This document shows, in pieces, positions 8,108 through 16,078 of a stretch of DNA of 64,000 bases. Numbering within the stretch: the first letter of the stretch is position 1; every line of letters begins with the position of its first letter. Origin of the DNA: Bacillus sp. J37 (GTDB lineage: Bacteria; Bacillota; Bacilli; Bacillales; Bacillaceae); contig NZ_JAEK01000019.1 of the NCBI RefSeq assembly GCF_000518865.1, positions 1 through 64,000 on the forward strand. Direction: 5' to 3'. Made by a program: the position numbers and the translations under genes. The notes under the pieces are model-generated. The model worked only from the letters and a program-made list of their open reading frames with translations, had not been told where the DNA came from and did not search any database.

Positions 8108-8265
8108 ATGGAAGCTGTTGGAGCTATTTTATCTATTTTCTTTTCATTCTTGTTGTTTATTTGATCTCAAGAGTTGCTCACTTTTTTAATGCTACGAAAA
8201 ATAGGTTAAATATGATAGATAAGAAGTTAGATGAAATAAAGGAGAACCTTTCTAAAGAGAATTGA
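8108..8265 (+). pseudogene. small DUF4083-like membrane protein, apparently frameshifted
   Basis: The best ribosome binding site (AAAGGAG at 8095-8101) leads to ATG 8108, which reads MEAVGAILSIFFSFLLFI and then stops at TGA 8162. The next frame continues without break as LVVYLISRVAHFF and a coiled tail (NRLNMIDKKLDEIKENLSK) to 8265. Joined, the two give a protein of about 52 residues with one membrane helix and a heptad tail, the layout of DUF4083-type small proteins. The alternative start for the intact frame is a TTG at 8059 with only a weak GAAGG and a charged N-terminus. A single indel in the T-rich membrane segment is the simplest reading. Confidence 0.5.
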
Positions 8266-8303
8266 CCAATATCATTTTTAAAGGAGAATATTTTTGAAAA
8301 AAA

Positions 8304-8330
8304 GGGTAAATTCCATAATAGAATTTACCC
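8304..8330 (-). terminator. terminator of the GNAT gene
   Basis: GGGTAAATTC pairs with GAATTTACCC. On the minus strand a T-run follows. The GNAT stop codon lies inside the stem. Confidence 0.75.
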
Positions 8331-8783
8331 AAGTTTCTTTGTCATATAAACGCTATTAGGATCTTCCTTGTAGTCTGAAAAGGGTTCACAATATTCAAAG
8401 CCGAAATCTGTATAAAGTTTTCTTGCCGGTTCAAATGCAGCCATTGACCCTGTCTCTAAACTCAGTTGTGTATAACCTCGATTTTTTGCTTCGTCAAGGA
8501 TATGCTGGAGCATTCGTCGGGCAACTCCCTTTCTCAGATATGAGGATGAAGTTCTCATGGATTTAATCTCACCATGAGAGCTGTCAAGTTCCTTTAGAGC
8601 TCCCATTCCGGCTAATTCTGTACCTTCCCATGCTGTCCAAAATGTAATATTTGGTTGTCGTAGCTTTTCTGCGTTTAAAGCATGGATGCTTTCAGGTGGA
8701 GAATTTAACGTCATTCCATGAAGATGCTGCTTAATTAATCCAGCTACTTTAACTCCGGTTAAATCATCTTTTTTAATCTCCAT
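8325..8783 (-). CDS. GNAT family N-acetyltransferase (YsnE-like)
   Basis: A 152-residue acetyltransferase. It contains the acetyl-CoA pyrophosphate loop SSYLRKGVARRMLQHI (the R/QxxGxA pattern) and the C-terminal ETGSMAAFEPARKLYTDFGFEYCEPF segment found in YsnE-type proteins of Bacillus. The ATG at 8783 is chosen over one at 8831 because GGAGG lies 8 nt upstream of it. It is a single-gene unit with its own terminator. The substrate is unknown. Confidence 0.82.
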   Translation of the reverse strand: MEIKKDDLTGVKVAGLIKQHLHGMTLNSPPESIHALNAEKLRQPNITFWTAWEGTELAGMGALKELDSSHGEIKSMRTSSSYLRKGVARRMLQHILDEAKNRGYTQLSLETGSMAAFEPARKLYTDFGFEYCEPFSDYKEDPNSVYMTKKLG

Positions 8784-8992
8784 AAAAAAACCTCCAAATA
8801 TGACTATAAATGGCAATCTATTAATCTTCAATAATAATGTGAGAAAATATGACGATAGAAATGAAAGCAGCCAACTTTTTATTGTATCGATTGAGATATT
8901 GATAATGAATAGAATATAGGATAAGATTCAAATAGATTTAACCGGTTAATTATTAGGGATTGCTAAGAGATGAGATTACTTGTTTAAGGATA

Positions 8993-9006
8993 TGAAAGCG
9001 TTGACA
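8993..9006 (+). promoter_or_regulatory. cre box overlapping the -35 of the YesM-type kinase gene
   Basis: TGAAAGCGTTGACA is a full match to the cre consensus. Its last six bases are a perfect TTGACA -35 element (9001-9006), so CcpA binding would block RNA polymerase directly. Confidence 0.7.
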
Positions 9007-9054
9007 TTTATGATATCAATTATATTTTATAATTAACAAAGAGGGAAGGATATT

Positions 9055-10779
9055 GTGCGTAAGAAATTAATAGAAAATCCTTTTAACAGGATCACATTTA
9101 AAAATAGAATTATATTCATCTTTCTCATCAGTACACTCATTCCGTTTATTTGCCTTGGGGTTATTTCCTTTTACACAATTGATTCGATTATAGACAATAA
9201 AGTGGAAAATTCAATTCAAAGTAAATTGAAGCAGGATTTAACAACATTGGAAAACTCATTAAATAACTTAAATCACGTCTCGCAACAGTTAGCATTTGGG
9301 GGGAGGGTGACAACGTTATTAGATGAACTGCAAAAGGAAAGTGAACCATCAAACCGTATCCAGTTGATCAGGGAAATTAATAGTGAGATAAATCTTATTT
9401 CCTTTTCAAATCCGAATATTGGGTTAATTATGTACTATTATCCTGAAACAGGTTTACATGATTTTGAAAACTTTAGTCTTCGCGGCGATTTTTTACCAGA
9501 GCAGCTACCTGTAATGGCTAAATATTCAGGTATTACATATTATGGTCCACATAAAAGTTACAGTGGTTCTATTAACCAATTTGTATTTAGCTCAATGCGA
9601 AAAGTTAATATTCTAAATCAAAATATATATTTATACATTGAGACAGGGCGAAATGCATTGGAAACCTTATTCGCACCCTTAAATCGTAAAAGCGACTCAC
9701 GACAGTTACTTATTCTAAATAATGAAGGAAAAGTTACTTTTAGTGAAAACAAGGATGATTTTCCTGAGAACAATATGTTTCCCGGAAAAAGTTCTGAATC
9801 TAGCTCCGGGTATTATCAAACGTACTTTTGGAGTAAGGAAACAAGTAATCAAGGGTGGAGTATTGTTTCGATCATTCCGGTAAAAGAACTGAACCAAGAA
9901 AGAAACCAATGGCTTCTTCAAGTGTCCGTTATTTTTATTATATTTATTTTCATTTCATTATTATTTGCATGGTTTTTATGGAAAATGGTCTATAATCCAT
10001 TATCAAAGTTCAATAAAGAAGTTAAGACGTTAATTCAGACGGAAACACACTATACGGAATTAACGAAGATCCCTGAATTTGATTATTTACTCAATCAAGT
10101 GAGAACAATGAAAACAAAAATTTGGGATTTGTATGGCGAGGTTGAACAAAAAGAAAAACGAAGAGCAGATCTTGAGGTAGAGAAATTATTATATCAAATT
10201 AATCCGCATTTTCTAATGAATACATTGGATACAGTGCATTGGCTTGCCGTTTTCAACGGAAATAAAGAAATCGACAAGTTGGTTCTCTCGTTAAATAAAT
10301 TGCTTAGTTACAATCTTGGGAAAATGGGTGAAGAAACAACGGTAGAGAAAGAAATACAAGCCGTAAAGGAATATTTACAGCTGCAACAAATCCGATATGA
10401 TTTTCAATTTGATGTTGATATAGATGTAGATGAAAGCACCTTGGGGATATTAATTCCTCGTTTTATCCTGCAACCCTTGGTGGAAAATGCTCTTTATCAT
10501 GGTGTTAGTGATGATGGGTATATCCATGTGGATATTAAATTAAGCGATAATCTCGAGATTACGATTCAAGATAATGGATCGGGAATGTCAAAAGAAGAGA
10601 TCAACCGTTTACTTCTCGATGATACAGATGAAAGCCAAAAGGTAGGAATGGGAATTGGTATGAGATACGTAAAGCGCATCCTTGAATCGAATTATGGTGA
10701 AAATGCAAAGTTAGAAATTAAAAGTGAGGTTGGAAAAGGAACGATTGTTTCCTTGCTTCTACCTGTCTTTAGGGGGTGA
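9055..10779 (+). CDS. YesM-type sensor histidine kinase
   Basis: A 574-residue membrane kinase with a GTG start after GAGGGAAGG. There is a transmembrane helix near residues 18-38, a large extracytoplasmic sensor domain (dCache-like), and a second helix near 285-312 leading to a HAMP-like linker. A His_kinase (LytS/YesM) domain follows, with phospho-acceptor His385 in INPHFLMNTLDT. The HATPase domain shows QPLVENALYHG and DNGSGM. It is followed 9 bp later by its AraC-type response regulator and then by a CUT1 importer. In this arrangement such kinases usually sense the oligosaccharide that the importer takes up. Confidence 0.9.
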   Translation: MRKKLIENPFNRITFKNRIIFIFLISTLIPFICLGVISFYTIDSIIDNKVENSIQSKLKQDLTTLENSLNNLNHVSQQLAFGGRVTTLLDELQKESEPSNRIQLIREINSEINLISFSNPNIGLIMYYYPETGLHDFENFSLRGDFLPEQLPVMAKYSGITYYGPHKSYSGSINQFVFSSMRKVNILNQNIYLYIETGRNALETLFAPLNRKSDSRQLLILNNEGKVTFSENKDDFPENNMFPGKSSESSSGYYQTYFWSKETSNQGWSIVSIIPVKELNQERNQWLLQVSVIFIIFIFISLLFAWFLWKMVYNPLSKFNKEVKTLIQTETHYTELTKIPEFDYLLNQVRTMKTKIWDLYGEVEQKEKRRADLEVEKLLYQINPHFLMNTLDTVHWLAVFNGNKEIDKLVLSLNKLLSYNLGKMGEETTVEKEIQAVKEYLQLQQIRYDFQFDVDIDVDESTLGILIPRFILQPLVENALYHGVSDDGYIHVDIKLSDNLEITIQDNGSGMSKEEINRLLLDDTDESQKVGMGIGMRYVKRILESNYGENAKLEIKSEVGKGTIVSLLLPVFRG

Positions 10780-10788
10780 ACATGCTCA

Positions 10789-12177
10789 ATGATACGAGTT
10801 TTAATCGTAGATGATGAAAAAATTGTTCGTAAGGGAATGATATCCTTTATGCCTTGGGAAGAATTTGGAATGTCTGTTGTAGGTGAGGCAAGTAATGGAG
10901 AGAAAGCTCTTGAATTTTTGGAAACCAATAAGGTAGATCTATTAATAACAGACTTATCTATGCCTGTCATGTCAGGAATTGAGTTAATGGGAGAGGTCAG
11001 CAAAAAATTTCCACATATTCAAATCGTTGTTCTAACGTTGCACCAAGACTTTGAATATGTACAGCAAGCTCTTCGAGTGGGGGCCATTGACTATATTGCA
11101 AAAACAGAGTTAGAAAAAGAGCAATTTGAAGATGTCCTATCAAGAATTGTTTCATTAATGGACCAGAAAGATTTTTTGAAAAGAAATTTAATTAGTGAGG
11201 AAAAAGTAGAAGAGGCAAATGAATTAGTTGTATTATATTCCTTAAACCTTCAACGAGATGAAGCAAAGTTAGAACCCACTTTATTAAAAAGAGCCTTTGA
11301 AGCAGATATAGGCATATGGTATTGGACAGATATTTTGGAAAAAGAAAAGGTATCAGTACTTGAAGGTCTATCCAAAATGGATCCGACGTTAGAATATGCT
11401 CTTATCTCCTTTCAAGATCTTAAAGGAATGGATCGGAAATCGATTCTTCAACTAATTCGTGGATATCAAAAGAGCGGTTTATTCTATGATTTTGACCCCT
11501 CACTGCCTTTTCAGGTTGTTCAAAGTGAAGATGTACTGGTGAAAAAAGATAAGAGGGAAGCAAAACAAGACCTCAGTAAAATGAAAGAGAAATGGCTATC
11601 CGGAGAATGGATTTATGATGATACGGTGTTTGCTCGCATGTGTTATGAGCTTAAATCAATGAGGATGCCCCCAATTCGATTGACCAGGTTTTTTTACTCG
11701 TTAACAGATGAATGGAACCGGCTTTACAGCAGAATTTTACCTGAACCTATTACAATAGAAGATTTTTTGTCGAGCTGGTTTCATTTTGAGAAGTGGTTAA
11801 GGGATACGAGGGAAATCATCAAAGTGATCAATACAAAAACTCCCTTTTCAGATGAAATTCATGATAGCATCATGAAAGCTGTGACATTGGCACAACAAAT
11901 GATCGATCAACCATTAACGGCGGGGGAGATTGCAAGAAAAGTGAATATGAGTAGTAGTTATTTTAGCCAGTGTTTTAAAGAGATTGTTGGGCAAACGTAT
12001 ACGGATTATTTACGGGAGATTCGTATTGGAAGAGCAAAAGAATATTTAAGGAATTCTTCAAAAACGATTCAGTGGATTTCGGAAAAGGTTGGTTATAATG
12101 ATGAAAAATATTTCAGCAGACTGTTTCGGGAACATGTAGGCGTATTGCCAAGCGAATATAGAAAAATAGTTCCATGA
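10789..12177 (+). CDS. YesN-type response regulator (REC + AraC HTH)
   Basis: A 462-residue regulator. The receiver domain spans residues 1-120 with the acidic pocket VDDE and phospho-acceptor Asp55 in LLITDLSMPVMSG. A variable middle region follows. The C-terminal AraC/XylS double helix-turn-helix (from about residue 365) includes AGEIARKVNMSSSYFSQCFKE and WISEKVGYNDEKYFSRLFRE. It is co-transcribed with the upstream kinase. It likely activates the importer operon that begins at 12362. Confidence 0.9.
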   Translation: MIRVLIVDDEKIVRKGMISFMPWEEFGMSVVGEASNGEKALEFLETNKVDLLITDLSMPVMSGIELMGEVSKKFPHIQIVVLTLHQDFEYVQQALRVGAIDYIAKTELEKEQFEDVLSRIVSLMDQKDFLKRNLISEEKVEEANELVVLYSLNLQRDEAKLEPTLLKRAFEADIGIWYWTDILEKEKVSVLEGLSKMDPTLEYALISFQDLKGMDRKSILQLIRGYQKSGLFYDFDPSLPFQVVQSEDVLVKKDKREAKQDLSKMKEKWLSGEWIYDDTVFARMCYELKSMRMPPIRLTRFFYSLTDEWNRLYSRILPEPITIEDFLSSWFHFEKWLRDTREIIKVINTKTPFSDEIHDSIMKAVTLAQQMIDQPLTAGEIARKVNMSSSYFSQCFKEIVGQTYTDYLREIRIGRAKEYLRNSSKTIQWISEKVGYNDEKYFSRLFREHVGVLPSEYRKIVP

Positions 12178-12207
12178 GAAGGTAAAAGCTAATAAAAATA
12201 TAGGTGG

Positions 12208-12249
12208 AAAACGTTCGGAAAATGGGTAGACATTTTTCGAACGTTTTTT
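12208..12249 (+). terminator. terminator after the two-component system genes
   Basis: AACGTTCG at 12210-12217 pairs with CGAACGTT at 12238-12245, with further pairing inside, followed by TTTTTA. It separates the regulators from the transporter operon. Confidence 0.75.
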
Positions 12250-12277
12250 AGTTAATCATAAAAAAGTGAACCTTTTT

Positions 12278-12291
12278 TGCAATCGCTTTCT
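12278..12291 (+). promoter_or_regulatory. candidate cre box upstream of the CUT1 importer operon
   Basis: TGCAATCGCTTTCT fits the relaxed cre consensus WTGNAANCGNWNNCW and lies about 75 bp before the binding-protein start. It parallels the stronger cre box of the upstream kinase operon. Confidence 0.5.
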
Positions 12292-12361
12292 AACTTGTTG
12301 TTGTACACATCATGATATATTGAAAACGTACTCAAAAACAGAAAAGAACAGGGGGAGAATA

Positions 12362-14038
12362 ATGAAAAAACTATTCGTCTTATTAGCTATATTATTAGCT
12401 TTTTCAAGTTTAATTGCTTGTACTGGTAATAATGTAAGCAGTAACAAATCAAGTGAAAGTTCAAATGGAATTTCTGAAGAAAATATTGATCCTTTAGGAA
12501 GTTTTTCGGAACCTGTTGAAATTTCTATTGGAAGAGGTATTGATCCGAATTATAAATTTGAAGGTGATGATACACCTGAAGACAATGTGTATACCCGTTG
12601 GTTGGAAGATCAGTATAACATCGTGACGAAACATGAATGGGAAGCGACAACCGGCGAGGACTATGAACAAAAAGTTAGTTTGTCAATTGCTAGTAATGAT
12701 ATTCCGGATGCAATGGTTGTGAATGAAACACAACTTAAACAAATGATCAAAGCAGGTCAGTTGGCAGATTTAACGGAAGTTTATGAAAAATATGGGGCAG
12801 AGAGATTAAAGGATATTTATGAATCCAACCCAGGGCTATTAGACAATGTAACGTACGATGGAAAATTATACGCTTTACCTGAAACGACTCTTCCATCAGC
12901 ACCGTTAACTTGGATTCGACAAGATTGGCTTGATGAGTTAGGTCTTGAGGCTCCAAAGACGTTAGAAGATCTTGAAAAAATTGCTCAAGCATTCATTGAT
13001 CATAATATGGGTGGAGAAAACACATTAGGAATCGTAGGAACATCACAAGGAGGAGCACTGAATTCAACATTCCTGACTTCAGGTGATCATTTCTTAAATT
13101 TCTCATCCTTATTCTTCGCTAACAATGCTTATCCGGGAATATGGGTAGAAGATAAAGATGGTAAGGCTGTATATGGCTCTACTACACCAGAAACAAAGAA
13201 AACACTTGAAATGATGCGCGATTGGTATGCGAAAGGGATTTTGGACAAGGAAATGGCTTTAAGAAAAAGTGCGCAAGAGGTTCTGGTAAGCGGGCAAGCG
13301 GGTATCTTCTTTGGTCCTTGGTGGTCACCATATAATCTGGAAGATTCCATTAAAAATGATCCAAAGGCCAACTGGCGTCCTTATGCCGGACCAGCAGATT
13401 CCTCAGGGAAAATTAATTCGAACGAAACTACAGGTAGTACGTATATCGTAGTTAGCAAAGAGTATGAACATCCAGAAGCTGTCGTAAAAATGCTCAATAT
13501 TCATGTTAGTGAGAAAGACCCTAGTTATGAGGAAGTAGTTGCAGACAAGCAAATGACGTCACAGGAAGTTCCGTTATTCATGGTTATGGGACACGGTGAC
13601 CAGCTGGAGTATGCCGTCACTTCAACACAAAAGCATCTTGCTGGAGAACTTAAACTAGAGGATATCGACAAAGTAAACTATGGATTTGCATATGACCTTG
13701 CAGAACATGCGAAAAATGTGAAAAAGGAACCGTATGATAACTATAACATTCAATACTGGGATAAAGCGGGAGATCAAGCATTTTTTACGCATGTGTACGC
13801 ACATCTAAATGGTGGTTCCGAATTTATAAATGCTGATATTAATTATGTTCGAAGCATTGCCACTGCAAAAACAAAAACGATGGAACTAAAATGGAATAAT
13901 TTAAAGAAATTAGAAGATGAAACATTCTTAAAAATTATCATGGGTAATGCACCTCTCAGTGACTTCGATAAATTTGTTGAGAAGTGGAATGAGCAAGGTG
14001 GAGATCAAATCACGAAGGAAGTTAATGAATTAAATTAA
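12362..14038 (+). CDS. CUT1 ABC transporter, large substrate-binding lipoprotein (LplA/YtcQ-like)
   Basis: A 558-residue extracellular solute-binding lipoprotein. The start is ATG 12362 after GGGGGAG, not the in-frame ATG at 12266, because only this start gives a standard signal peptide ending in the lipobox LIAC (Cys20). The large size, the PEDNVYTRWLEDQYNI opening and the SGKINSNETTGS region match LplA/YtcQ-type proteins, which serve oligosaccharide importers. No ATPase gene is present. These systems usually share an MsmX-type ATPase encoded elsewhere (family knowledge). A stem-loop follows the stop. Confidence 0.88.
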   Translation: MKKLFVLLAILLAFSSLIACTGNNVSSNKSSESSNGISEENIDPLGSFSEPVEISIGRGIDPNYKFEGDDTPEDNVYTRWLEDQYNIVTKHEWEATTGEDYEQKVSLSIASNDIPDAMVVNETQLKQMIKAGQLADLTEVYEKYGAERLKDIYESNPGLLDNVTYDGKLYALPETTLPSAPLTWIRQDWLDELGLEAPKTLEDLEKIAQAFIDHNMGGENTLGIVGTSQGGALNSTFLTSGDHFLNFSSLFFANNAYPGIWVEDKDGKAVYGSTTPETKKTLEMMRDWYAKGILDKEMALRKSAQEVLVSGQAGIFFGPWWSPYNLEDSIKNDPKANWRPYAGPADSSGKINSNETTGSTYIVVSKEYEHPEAVVKMLNIHVSEKDPSYEEVVADKQMTSQEVPLFMVMGHGDQLEYAVTSTQKHLAGELKLEDIDKVNYGFAYDLAEHAKNVKKEPYDNYNIQYWDKAGDQAFFTHVYAHLNGGSEFINADINYVRSIATAKTKTMELKWNNLKKLEDETFLKIIMGNAPLSDFDKFVEKWNEQGGDQITKEVNELN

Positions 14039-14043
14039 AAATC

Positions 14044-14075
14044 ATCAAGACGGGTGGTGTTTCACTCGTCTTGAT
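14044..14075 (+). promoter_or_regulatory. intercistronic stem-loop between binding protein and permeases
   Basis: ATCAAGACG pairs with CGTCTTGAT, and GTG/CAC pairs further in. No long T-run follows. It lies between the binding-protein stop and the first permease and probably lowers permease expression relative to the binding protein. Confidence 0.6.
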
Positions 14076-14099
14076 ATCTTCTTAAGGAGGATAAAGAGT

Positions 14100-15056
14100 A
14101 TGGAAAATAGAGTGGAAACGATAAAAAGTCATCGTGGTCTTCGTATCAACCTTAGGACAAAGACAAAGAAAAACAGATCTGATTATAAGCATTACTTTTT
14201 AATGCTTCTTCCGGGAATTATTTGGTTAACCTTTTTTAATTTGCTGCCTATGTACGGAATCCTAATGGCTTTTAAAGATTTTAATCCGGGAGTTGGGTTG
14301 TGGAAATCGGAATGGATTGGATTAGAGAATTTTAAGTATATGTTTGAGCTTGATGACAGTAAGCAAATATTTAGAAATACTATCGTCATTGCCTTGTTAA
14401 AAATGATCGGAAACTTAATCGTACCGTTGATTTTTGCGCTAATGTTAAATGAAGTGAAAAATAGATTTTTTACACGGTCTGTACAAACGATTGTCTATTT
14501 GCCGCACTTCTTGTCCTGGGTCATTATAGCGGGTATTATGCTGGATTTGTTTTCGATCTCAGGTCCGGTGAATCAGCTAATGGCTGCTATAGGTGTTGAA
14601 CCGATTATGTTCTTTGCTGATGCAGGTATATTTCCAGCTTTAGTAGTTGGCAGTGATATATGGAAAGAATTTGGTTTTGCCGCCATTATTTACTTTGCCG
14701 CACTTACGTCTATAAATCCAGAGTTGTATGAAGCAGCTGCGATTGACGGTGCTTCTCAATTTAGACGACTTATTAGTATTACATTGCCAAGTATATTACC
14801 TGTTGCCATTCTACTAGGTACTTTAAGTATGGGAAATATCCTGAACGCCGGTTTTGATCAAGTTTTTAATCTTTATAATCCACTAGTCTATTCAACCGGA
14901 GATATTATTGACACATGGGTATACCGGGCTGGACTAATTGATATGCAATATGGATTAGCAACAGCGGTTGGACTTCTAAAATCTGTTGTGGGCTTTATCC
15001 TTATCGCGTTCTCATATGGATTAGCTTATCGTTTTGCAAATTATCGAATCTTCTAA
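14100..15056 (+). CDS. CUT1 ABC transporter permease (LplB-like)
   Basis: A 318-residue membrane protein. A basic N-terminal tail is followed by six predicted helices and the MalF/LplB-type opening HYFLMLLPGIIWLTFFNLLPMYG (split here as HYFLMLLPGIIW and LTFFNLLPMYG). The EAA loop for ATPase contact reads EAAAIDGASQFRRLISITLP. The RBS AAGGAGG is at the usual distance. It pairs with the next permease to form the channel. Confidence 0.92.
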   Translation: MENRVETIKSHRGLRINLRTKTKKNRSDYKHYFLMLLPGIIWLTFFNLLPMYGILMAFKDFNPGVGLWKSEWIGLENFKYMFELDDSKQIFRNTIVIALLKMIGNLIVPLIFALMLNEVKNRFFTRSVQTIVYLPHFLSWVIIAGIMLDLFSISGPVNQLMAAIGVEPIMFFADAGIFPALVVGSDIWKEFGFAAIIYFAALTSINPELYEAAAIDGASQFRRLISITLPSILPVAILLGTLSMGNILNAGFDQVFNLYNPLVYSTGDIIDTWVYRAGLIDMQYGLATAVGLLKSVVGFILIAFSYGLAYRFANYRIF

Positions 15057-15072
15057 TAAAGGTGTGATTTAA

Positions 15073-15957
15073 ATGGTAGAAGACAAAACAGTACTTTCTA
15101 GATGTTTCAATGGCTTTAATGTTTTTTTGCTTATCGTCATTACGCTTCTTTGTATATATCCGGTTTGGTATACGTTCGTCATATCGTTAAGTGATAAAGC
15201 AGCTGTTTCAGCTGGACAGGTATTTTTCTGGCCAAAAGATTTAACATTAGGGGCTTATTCACTAATCATTGAAGATGCTAAATTTCTTAACTCATTTCTT
15301 GTTTCAATCCAACGAGTCGTTCTAGGTACAATCGCTACCTTTGTGGTTGTGGTGTTAATGGCTTACCCTCTCTCAAAAACGTCCAGAGAGTTTGGACCAA
15401 GGAATATCATTATGTGGCTTTTGATTTTTGCTATGCTTTTTAACGGTGGTTTAGTTCCTTGGTATATGACGATGCAAACACTAGGAATGACAAACAATAT
15501 ATGGGGACTTGTTCTTGGTGGAGGTTTACCTGTATTTAATGTCATTTTGGTTATGAATTTTTTCAGAAACTTACCAAAGGAATTAGAAGAATCAGCGATT
15601 ATGGATGGTGCTGGACCTTGGAGAATTTTATTTGATATCTATTTACCATTGTCTAAGCCGGTATTGGCGACCATCTTAGTATTTACGATCGTAATGCATT
15701 GGAATGAGTTTTTTCAGGCACTCGTACTAATGACAAATAATGATTTATATCCTTTGCAAACATATATACGTTCAGTAACAGTGGAAATTGATCCTTCAAA
15801 AATTGATGCAGAATCCGCTCAACGTGTTGCGAGCTCTTCCAATCAAACCTTAAATGCTGCGAAAATATTCATTTCCATGCTTCCTCTTTTAGTGATTTAT
15901 CCATTCTTCCAAAGATATTTCGTTAAAGGAATTACACTTGGTTCTGTTAAAGGTTGA
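15073..15957 (+). CDS. CUT1 ABC transporter permease (LplC/YtcP-like)
   Basis: A 294-residue permease of the MalG/LplC class with six predicted helices. The N-terminal helix leads into YPVWYTFVISLSDKAAVSAG, typical of YtcP/LplC. The EAA loop reads ESAIMDGAGPWRILFDIYLP. The C-terminus ends in YFVKGITLGSVKG, a signature of the family. It starts 16 bp after its partner permease. Confidence 0.92.
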   Translation: MVEDKTVLSRCFNGFNVFLLIVITLLCIYPVWYTFVISLSDKAAVSAGQVFFWPKDLTLGAYSLIIEDAKFLNSFLVSIQRVVLGTIATFVVVVLMAYPLSKTSREFGPRNIIMWLLIFAMLFNGGLVPWYMTMQTLGMTNNIWGLVLGGGLPVFNVILVMNFFRNLPKELEESAIMDGAGPWRILFDIYLPLSKPVLATILVFTIVMHWNEFFQALVLMTNNDLYPLQTYIRSVTVEIDPSKIDAESAQRVASSSNQTLNAAKIFISMLPLLVIYPFFQRYFVKGITLGSVKG

Positions 15958-15994
15958 TAAAAGGGAAAGGTTTCTGTTTATTTTGAGGGAGGTG

Positions 15995-16033
15995 ATGTTT
16001 GGTAAAGCAGGTAGGTTTTTTAAGAATAAATAG
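15995..16033 (+). CDS. possible 12-residue leader peptide
   Basis: A very strong ribosome binding site (GAGGGAGGTG) precedes ATG 15995, which opens only MFGKAGRFFKNK before a stop. It lies between the permease and the GH13 gene. It may be a leader peptide or a chance or decayed start. There is no other evidence that it is expressed. Confidence 0.25.
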   Translation: MFGKAGRFFKNK

Positions 16034-16078
16034 GAAGACTAGTAACTTCATATCTTAAAAGAGAAGGGGCAGGGTGTA

